This document shows, piece by piece, positions 7,533 to 12,072 of a stretch of 12,072 bases of DNA. Every line of letters begins with the position of its first letter. Position 1 is the stretch's first letter. This DNA is from Chrysochromulina tobinii (Eukaryota; Haptophyta; Prymnesiales; Chrysochromulinaceae), in the NCBI GenBank assembly GCA_001275005.1, contig JWZX01000515.1, forward strand, positions 1 to 12,072. Direction: 5' to 3'. The position numbers and the translations under genes are program-made. The notes beneath the pieces were generated by a model, which was not told the DNA's origin, did not search any database, and worked only from the letters and a program-made list of their open reading frames with translations.

Positions 7533-7634
7533 TTCTTTCAAGGGCCCCCAGCCCCCTTTTTTTCTTCAGATTTTTTTTTGGCAGTTTCTGGAAAGGGATA
7601 AAGTGCAACACCGCAACGACGCGCCGCCCCAGCC

Positions 7635-7648
7635 TACCGGTACCGGTA
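7635..7648. repeat. 14-bp perfect palindrome TACCGGTACCGGTA
   Basis: Self-complementary. It overlaps the start of a 17-mer shared with 10802-10818. Related ACCGGTA cores occur near 600 and 7754. Confidence 0.75.
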
Positions 7649-7659
7649 AAAAGACACCG
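7643..7659. repeat. Dispersed 17-bp repeat, copy 1
   Basis: CCGGTAAAAAGACACCG, identical to 10802-10818 about 3.2 kb away. A 17-base exact match between two non-coding sites is unlikely by chance in 12 kb. Confidence 0.75.
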
Positions 7660-7811
7660 GGGAGAGCCGGGACACGCACGGGACACACGGGACACGCGGA
7701 CGCACAAAGGCACACAGACCACACAGACGAACCTCACAACCATCCAAATCTCCTACCGGTATCCTCTCTCACTCCCAGTTTGTATGGCTCATTTGCTTTG
7801 GGAGTTTGGGT

Positions 7812-7826
7812 AGTCAAGTCAAGTCA
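7812..7826. repeat. Short AAGTC array
   Basis: AGTCAAGTCAAGTCA, a second run of the pentamer at 7509-7532. Confidence 0.75.
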
Positions 7827-8223
7827 TAGATCTACTCTTCACCTACACAAGGCACAACAGTCAACATCTGGAGACATGTTGTGTGAAACCGCATCTCTCG
7901 ACACGTCCCTTATGATGATTTGAGTCCGATGTGATTCCGAATTCCGTCACGGTGGCCGTGCCGGTCGCAGTGCAGAGTGCTGGGTGTGAGAGTGTGGTGA
8001 GGTCTTGAGATTTTGAGATGTAGTGTGCAGTCCAGTTCCACTGACCGCAGTGTGGAAGTGTTATGCTGTCGGCGTCGGGAGGAAGACTGTGACCCTGGGA
8101 GGGGGCTCGCGAGCGCTCTCGCGACCTCAGGTACTAGGTACGAGACGGACTCGATACGCACTGCATTTCGTGGCTCGCCTCTCGCTCAGCCTCCCGCCTC
8201 TCGAACAGCCAGCCTTCATCCGT

Positions 8224-8811
8224 TCAAGTCGAACTCTCTGCGGCCGGTGCCGCGTCCCGTCTACCCTCTGCCACGTCTACCCTCTGCCATGAATTGGAGC
8301 CAGACTTTGGCGGCTCGTCCATGATACACGCCCAAACCAATTCTCCCTTGTGCATGACTCGCTGGCAATCTTCGCCCTTAGCCAGTGCGTCTTTCAACTC
8401 TGGCTCCGCGCAAATCCAAGCGTTCAGCTTACCACCTTTACAGCCAAATACCATGGTCGCATACTGGTCCAGGGTGACCTGCCGTTGAAGGGTTAGTGGC
8501 ACTCAGCGATCACAGCAGCAGTGCAAGGGTGCGCGGAAACGGAGGTATCTTAATGGGTGGCAGCATACTATTTCGCATCCGTCTTCGGGCGGTTGGTACT
8601 CAGGAGCAGGTGGCTTGTACTCAGGAACCCGACCGTCCCGCACCTCAATGGGGACCGGATCCTCGATCGGGTCTTTCGTTGGGTCCCAACGCATCACCAC
8701 TGATGCAGAACGTGCAGACTGAGGAGCGCAGCTAGGAACTGCAAAAGGGTGAATGCGCAATGCATTGATCGGCGTGGCCAAAAGCAGCAGCACATGCCGC
8801 AAAGGCCGCAT
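8224..8811 (-). CDS. Small, probably plastid-targeted protein of unknown family, two exons
   Basis: Exon 1 is 8811-8569 (81 codons) and exon 2 is 8478-8224 (84 codons plus stop), phase 0, 165 aa. Residues 1-18 (MRPLRHVLLLLATPINAL) form a signal-like hydrophobic segment. Residues 19-41 are Ser/Arg/Ala-rich without acids, as in a transit peptide, so a leader for a complex plastid is plausible. The mature part starts acidic and Pro-rich (RWDPTKDPIEDPVPIEV, then two EYxPP motifs), and exon 2 gives a compact domain with VFGCKGGKLNAWICAEPEL and VMHKGELVWACIMDEPP, including Cys, Trp and conserved-looking Gly. I do not recognise it. The last 20 residues overlap a frame-changing 16-bp tandem duplication, so the real C-terminus may differ. 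The start could instead be up to 29 codons upstream, where the frame is also open; ATG 8811 is chosen because it places the hydrophobic segment at the N-terminus. Confidence 0.6.
8258..8289. repeat. 16-bp tandem duplication
   Basis: Two adjacent exact copies of CGTCTACCCTCTGCCA. On the minus strand each contains a donor-like AGG/GTAGAC. Since 16 is not a multiple of three, the second copy is read in another frame. Confidence 0.85.
8479..8568 (-). other. 90-nt intron of the small plastid-protein gene
   Basis: On the minus strand the donor is GAAATA/GTATGC and the acceptor CTTCAACGGCAG/GTCACC. The intron is phase 0 and contains an in-frame stop, so it must be removed to join EDGCEI to VTLDQYATM. 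Confidence 0.75.
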
Positions 8812-8901
8812 CGGACGCGAAAAGATGAACTCGTACGCGCCAACGCAGGAACAAGGCGGGTTATGATTGCACTCCCACTTCGTCAATGTGTGTCGCAAGG
8901 A

Positions 8902-8944
8902 AAGTCAAGTCAAGTTATGTATACATGTAGACTTGACTTGACTT
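8902..8944. repeat. 14-bp perfect inverted repeat built of AAGTC units
   Basis: Left arm AAGTCAAGTCAAGT (8902-8915), 15-nt loop, right arm ACTTGACTTGACTT (8931-8944). The loop holds a 10-bp palindrome ATGTATACAT (8917-8926). Confidence 0.9.
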
Positions 8945-9098
8945 GTGACGCAAACTTGGTTGCCGCCACATCCAATACTTGTTGACCACGGATCAATGAC
9001 TTTCGAGAGAGTATAGAGACTTCTGAAGGCGGCGTCCGGTTAATGACAAAAACAACTAAAAACAAACCCCCGCGTCGCCCGGCCGGCCGACGCCCGAG

Positions 9099-9118
9099 GC
9101 GCGCGCGCGCGCGCGCGC
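9099..9118. repeat. (GC)10 dinucleotide run
   Basis: A pure alternating GC run of 20 bases, capable of Z-DNA, 33 bp downstream of the coiled-coil gene's stop codon. Confidence 0.85.
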
Positions 9119-9151
9119 ACGAGCTCAAACACACTCAGGTCACGGCTCACC

Positions 9152-10687
9152 TCACACACGGCTCACCCCACGCTCGTCCAGTGCATTCAATGCAGTTGCA
9201 CGAGCACTTCCTCGGATCGAGGCCAGGCCACCTCGCGCCGAGGCCTGTTGATGCAGCCTGCGAAGCGAGCTTGCTTCCCACTGCCGCTGCTCGTGCTTGC
9301 TCACGAATCGGTGCTCGTAGATCTCGGCCACATTCTTGCGGTTACTGCGCAGGACCCTGGCCTTGGTCTCCGCCACCAGATGATCATTCGATCGCTCTGA
9401 CCTGGCCGACGCGCGGCGCTGTGCCACGACGTCTGCCTTGCTTTGCCTGGCTCGTGCACGGAAGCTTAGGGCTCGCCGCTTGTTCTCTCGCGCGCGCGTC
9501 AGATACTCTTGGTCTCTTATCAGTCGCTCAGCGGCCCGCGCCCTGGCCGCTTCGCGCGTCGTGTCCACCGATGCCCTGGCGTCCTCGTTGGCCGATCGCC
9601 TGGCCTCTAGGATGGCGGAGCGCGCCGCTTTGACCGCCTCGATGGTGAGCCGGCACCATCCAAGCTGCTGCTGCTTCGCCTGCGCTACCTCGTGAAGGAT
9701 GGCCTCGCGTGTGCGTGTGCCCTCCTCGCACGCCACCTGCTTTGCACGCGCCTCGCTCGCATCGAGCCGTAAGTCGAGACTTCGCGCCTCGGCGACCAAA
9801 ACGCCCACTTGCGCAGCAAAGAGCCGCCGGTGCATCACGCGCGTCTCCTCGCGCCGTGAGGCGGCCTCCTTCTGCTTGCGCACAATCTCGGTGCGCTCGC
9901 TGAGCATGGCGACCTCCAAGCCGTGGATGCGCTCGCGCCGGCCTCGAGCACTCTCGACGCGCTCCCTCCCCTGTGCGGCCCATTCCTCCGCCTGTTGAGC
10001 CTTGAGGACCTCGCGCGATTCGCGCCTGGCTCGGCACTCTTGCACCTGCTCTCGCGCAGCCTCAGCGGCCCTGAAGCGTGAGAAGGTGGCCGTCGTCGTG
10101 CTCGATGAAGGCTTCAAAGGTGGCAGCGCGGCGATTGCAAGGCTCTTTAGGTCGGTAGCAAGGCGGCCATCACCGTCATCGGTCGCCGACCGTGCCAGTG
10201 CAAGGCGAGCGGCGAGGGCGGCATTCGCGTTTGCCAGCTCCTGCGCCTCTGCATCCTTCCGAGCCGTGGACGAAGCCGCCGCCTTGGCTCGGCCCGCGCC
10301 TACTGATGTGCCGTGTGCGGCGACGCCATTAGTGATGTCGCTATTTGTGACTTCTTTGGTATTCTTCAGCTTTCCGCGGAACGCCTTGTTCGGTGCGGCG
10401 ATGCGCACCGCCTCTGCGTCCTTCTGAGCCCGTTCCCCTGCCTTGGATGCCGTTGCTGCTTGGGCGTCCAAGGTGGTGACATCTGCGGCGTTGTCCTCGC
10501 AAATGGTGTCATATGTGTCTGTGATTGTATTCTTGAGCTTGTCGAGCATGACCATGTTCTGTGCGGCGATGCGCGCTGCCTCCATCTCTCGTGGCGAGCC
10601 TTCTTGTCGCGACATCCCGGGCATGGATTTGTCTTGGTCCGACATCCCGGGAGTCAGGCCGGAATGGTCATGACCAAAGACTCTCAT
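9152..10687 (-). CDS. Arg/Ala-rich coiled-coil protein with N-terminal internal repeats
   Basis: A 511-aa protein taken from ATG 10687. The frame is open to a TTG at 10768, and a later ATG at 10645 is also possible. Residues 33-168 hold three related segments starting REMEAARIAAQN (33), KDAEAVRIAAPN (89) and KDAEAQELANAN (144), spaced 55-56 residues; the first two also share KLKNT. Residues from about 204 to about 480 are charged, with very few Pro or Gly and heavy in Arg, Glu and Ala: a long helical coiled coil, suggesting a structural or scaffold role such as flagellar, basal-body or cytoskeletal. That role is inference. Near the end is a less repetitive EIYEHRFVSKHEQRQWEASSLRRLH, which may be the most conserved part. 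There is no signal peptide or membrane segment. The frame runs over 1.5 kb without interruption, supporting a real gene. Confidence 0.72.
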   Translation of the reverse strand: MRVFGHDHSGLTPGMSDQDKSMPGMSRQEGSPREMEAARIAAQNMVMLDKLKNTITDTYDTICEDNAADVTTLDAQAATASKAGERAQKDAEAVRIAAPNKAFRGKLKNTKEVTNSDITNGVAAHGTSVGAGRAKAAASSTARKDAEAQELANANAALAARLALARSATDDGDGRLATDLKSLAIAALPPLKPSSSTTTATFSRFRAAEAAREQVQECRARRESREVLKAQQAEEWAAQGRERVESARGRRERIHGLEVAMLSERTEIVRKQKEAASRREETRVMHRRLFAAQVGVLVAEARSLDLRLDASEARAKQVACEEGTRTREAILHEVAQAKQQQLGWCRLTIEAVKAARSAILEARRSANEDARASVDTTREAARARAAERLIRDQEYLTRARENKRRALSFRARARQSKADVVAQRRASARSERSNDHLVAETKARVLRSNRKNVAEIYEHRFVSKHEQRQWEASSLRRLHQQASARGGLASIRGSARATALNALDERGVSRV

Positions 10688-10955
10688 TCTGTACGCCACT
10701 GAGGATTCGGCGCTTTCCGGATGACAGTCGGATGAGTGTCGGATGATGGATGGCACTGTCACGACCAAAACGAAAGTGTTCCGGCTAGGAATTTACGATA
10801 TCCGGTAAAAAGACACCGATATCCGGTAAAAACAAAATTCTCCAATTCGGTATTCGCAATGCATGCAGCAAGAAGCAGCATATCCTCTTCAACATACGTT
10901 AGTACACTGCGACACAGTCTATATACTAACGTCCTACTAAAGGACCTGTCCCTGA
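10688..10955. promoter_or_regulatory. Upstream region of the coiled-coil gene and 3' flank of the J-protein gene
   Basis: 268 bp, noticeably more AT-rich at 10780-10945 than the flanking genes. It contains a 15-bp motif GATATCCGGTAAAAA repeated at 10797 and 10818 and an inverted repeat ACGTTAGTA/TACTAACGT (10896-10904 and 10924-10932). Probable promoter/terminator space by position only. Confidence 0.4.
10797..10832. repeat. Direct repeat GATATCCGGTAAAAA, two copies, including dispersed 17-mer copy 2
   Basis: Copies at 10797-10811 and 10818-10832, 21 bp apart. The stretch 10802-10818 is identical to 7643-7659. Confidence 0.85.
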
Positions 10956-11876
10956 CTAACGAGCCACCCGAGTAGGCGCAACTGGCGTTGGTGCGGCGGC
11001 GGCGCCAGCAGCGCAGCGGGCGTTTAGGGCGTCATGGCGCACCCGGCTCGCCTCATCGGGCCAGCTGGCGCCGCCCTGCATGAAGAGCATCTGAAGAGTC
11101 ATCAGCTCTGTGAGCTCCTCGGGACTGAGCGACGCCGGCGGCCGCTGCTGCTGCTGTGGGGCTGTCGACGCTGGCTGTCGTGGTGGCAACGGGTGAGGAG
11201 GCTCGGCCGCACACCTAGGGCTCGAGCCGCTGCCCATCATCCATGCCAGTGCCTTCTCCCATCGACGACGGCGGACCGGATTGGCATCCAGCGAGTGCGG
11301 CCCCGATGAGGGTGCTGGCGTTGTGCGCGCCGTCCCGGGCGGGTGGGTCGGCGGACAAGGCGTGCGCGCCGTCCCGGGCGGGCGGGTCGGCGGAAAAGGC
11401 GAGCGCATCGGCCGAGGCGCCGACTCGGTGGCCGCCGCCGAGGTGGTCGGCCCGCCGGTCGGCACAAGCGGCATATGTGATGACGCACTCGTGATGGCGG
11501 CGTATGCCTCGGAGAGTCGCTTGAAGGCGGCCTCGCTATTCCTCGCGTGGTTCCGGTCGGGGTGCAGCTGCAGCGAGAGCTTCTTATAAGCCTTCTTCGC
11601 ATCCGCGTCGGAGGCGAGGTGCGAGATCTCGAGCACACCGTGATGGTCACCCTCGGCGGTGGCCTGCACTCGGGCCACCACCGCCGCAGCAGCGGAGCCC
11701 GGCCCGTACTTTCGAAGGTGCTCGACGAGCCCGCGCGCGCTGGCCGTCTCACATAGCCGTAGGCTTTTCTCCGCGTGGCGTAGTGCGCCGACGTCATCGC
11801 CCGCATCGTGCAACTGCTGCGCACGTCCCAGCCACTCCTCAGCCGCGGCGCGGTTCGCTTCCGTCGGTAGCTCCAT
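10956..11876 (-). CDS. J-domain (DnaJ/Hsp40) co-chaperone, DNAJB12/14-like N-terminal half
   Basis: A 306-aa protein from ATG 11876. Residues 5-55 match the helical N-terminal region of DNAJB12/14-type proteins (AEEWLGRAQQLHDAGDD, then ALRHAEKSLRLCET). The J domain is residues 77-130, with HHGVLEI, KKAYKKLSLQLHPDRN containing the essential HPD (105-107), and AFKRLSEAYAAI. It should stimulate the ATPase of an Hsp70 partner. The membrane segment and C-terminal DUF1977 of true DNAJB12/14 are absent; instead there is a Pro/Thr/Ala-rich linker with a 13-aa duplication, then a short helix-prone segment (SPEELTELMTLQMLFMQGG). It is therefore probably soluble, cytosolic or nuclear. The frame remains open upstream to base 12071, so translation may begin outside the window; the ATG is chosen because it fits the family start. 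Confidence 0.82.
   Translation of the reverse strand: MELPTEANRAAAEEWLGRAQQLHDAGDDVGALRHAEKSLRLCETASARGLVEHLRKYGPGSAAAAVVARVQATAEGDHHGVLEISHLASDADAKKAYKKLSLQLHPDRNHARNSEAAFKRLSEAYAAITSASSHMPLVPTGGPTTSAAATESAPRPMRSPFPPTRPPGTARTPCPPTHPPGTARTTPAPSSGPHSLDANPVRRRRWEKALAWMMGSGSSPRCAAEPPHPLPPRQPASTAPQQQQRPPASLSPEELTELMTLQMLFMQGGASWPDEASRVRHDALNARCAAGAAAAPTPVAPTRVAR
11323..11400. repeat. 39-bp tandem duplication in the J-protein linker
   Basis: Units 11323-11361 and 11362-11400 differ at two bases and encode two in-frame 13-residue Pro-rich units ending in PPGTART. Keeping the frame is consistent with a coding region that tolerates linker length change. Confidence 0.85.
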
Positions 11877-12072
11877 CCGAGAGGAGTTCGATTGGGAGGT
11901 CGGTTGACGGAACTGATTGACGGAACCGATCGAAGGACGGGAGGAGTTCGATTGGGAAGTCGCATCTGGCGGCGCGGCGGGAGCGGCGGCGGCAGAGTTG
12001 GCGGGAGTTGGGGTGAAACTGGCTGCGGAAGTGGTGGCGGGAGCGGGAGAGGGAGCGGCGGGAGCGGAGGCG
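11877..12072 (-). other. Upstream flank or in-frame N-terminal extension of the J-protein gene
   Basis: 65 codons in the J-protein frame are open from 12071 to 11877 without a stop, encoding an Ala/Pro/Ser/Thr-rich sequence. A 22-bp direct repeat (11881-11902 and 11941-11962, one mismatch, 60-bp spacing) lies in frame and gives TSQSNSSR twice. It is either a low-complexity N-terminal extension or 5' flank that is open by composition. Confidence 0.4.

Larger units (their letters stand above)
7279..8223. other. 945-bp repeat-rich intergenic stretch
   Basis: I see no supportable gene. It holds a 10-bp-stem hairpin (7484-7507), AAGTC arrays, a palindrome at 7635-7648, homopolymer T tracts at about 7554-7580 ending in CAG and GGCAG, a GGGACACNC-rich stretch at 7667-7730, and an alternating CG run near 7437-7448. 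ORFs across it are low complexity and lack plausible domains. Confidence 0.45.
8812..9151. promoter_or_regulatory. Intergenic stretch: upstream flank of the small-protein gene and 3' flank of the coiled-coil gene
   Basis: Both neighbours are on the minus strand, so this holds one gene's 3' end and the next one's promoter. It contains a 14-bp inverted repeat (8902-8944) about 90-133 nt upstream of ATG 8811, a TATA-like TATGTATACAT in its loop, an A-rich patch (9044-9066) and an alternating GC run (9099-9118). No gene is seen. Confidence 0.45.

Noticed and set aside
7522-7743. Minus-strand 73-codon ORF with a Val/Cys-rich start resembling a signal peptide
   Set aside because: The hydrophobic look comes from a CA-rich simple repeat; it ends in homopolymer and AAGTC repeat sequence.
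8902-8944. Rho-independent terminator
   Set aside because: The stem is AT-moderate, not followed by a T run, and the context is eukaryotic.
10896-10932. Inverted repeat ACGTTAGTA/TACTAACGT as a transposon end or attachment site
   Set aside because: Only 9 bp with an 18- to 19-nt spacer and no transposase or integrase nearby; kept only as a note in the flank description.

Overview
The window reads as nuclear DNA from a GC-rich photosynthetic eukaryotic microalga. Genes are single or few-exon. At least three GT-AG introns can be placed, each restoring a continuous reading frame across a gap. Spacing is short, and non-coding stretches are full of small tandem and inverted repeats. A CYP97-type carotenoid hydroxylase shows a plastid-bearing host. 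The N-termini of that P450 and of a small protein near 8.7 kb (a hydrophobic segment followed by a basic, Ser/Ala-rich stretch) resemble the bipartite leaders used by algae with complex plastids. A haptophyte is my best guess, with other secondary-plastid algae possible; this is inference.

Layout. 2-289 (+): 3' end of a Gly-rich, RGG-like protein. 619-1503 (-): FCP1/NIF-type HAD protein with a DLN catalytic loop. 1678-4049 (-): two-exon CYP97 P450 (661 aa) whose 386-nt intron is built largely of short tandem repeats and contains a second copy of the end of exon 1. 4243-5851 (+): two-exon SURNod19-family protein (509 aa), divergent from the P450 with 193 bp between start codons. 5852-6597: no convincing gene. 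6598-7278 (-): unfamiliar ORF with a possible F5/8C (discoidin-like) jelly roll and less GC-biased codons. 7279-8223: repeat-rich, no gene. 8224-8811 (-): two-exon, probably plastid-targeted small protein of unknown family. 9152-10687 (-): Arg/Ala-rich coiled-coil protein. 10956-11876 (-): J-domain co-chaperone resembling the N-terminal half of DNAJB12/14, with a Pro-rich tail; its frame stays open to the window edge.

There is no operon logic. The one suggestive pairing is the CYP97/SURNod19 divergent promoter: carotenoid hydroxylation and a stress-linked, possibly copper-binding secreted protein could be co-expressed, but nothing in the sequence proves it. I see no tRNA, rRNA, CRISPR array, transposase or viral gene. 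The most unusual items are the SURNod19 protein, whose conserved residues resemble the copper ligands of PHM-type monooxygenases, and the CYP97 intron with its exon-end duplication and matching 9-bp boundaries.
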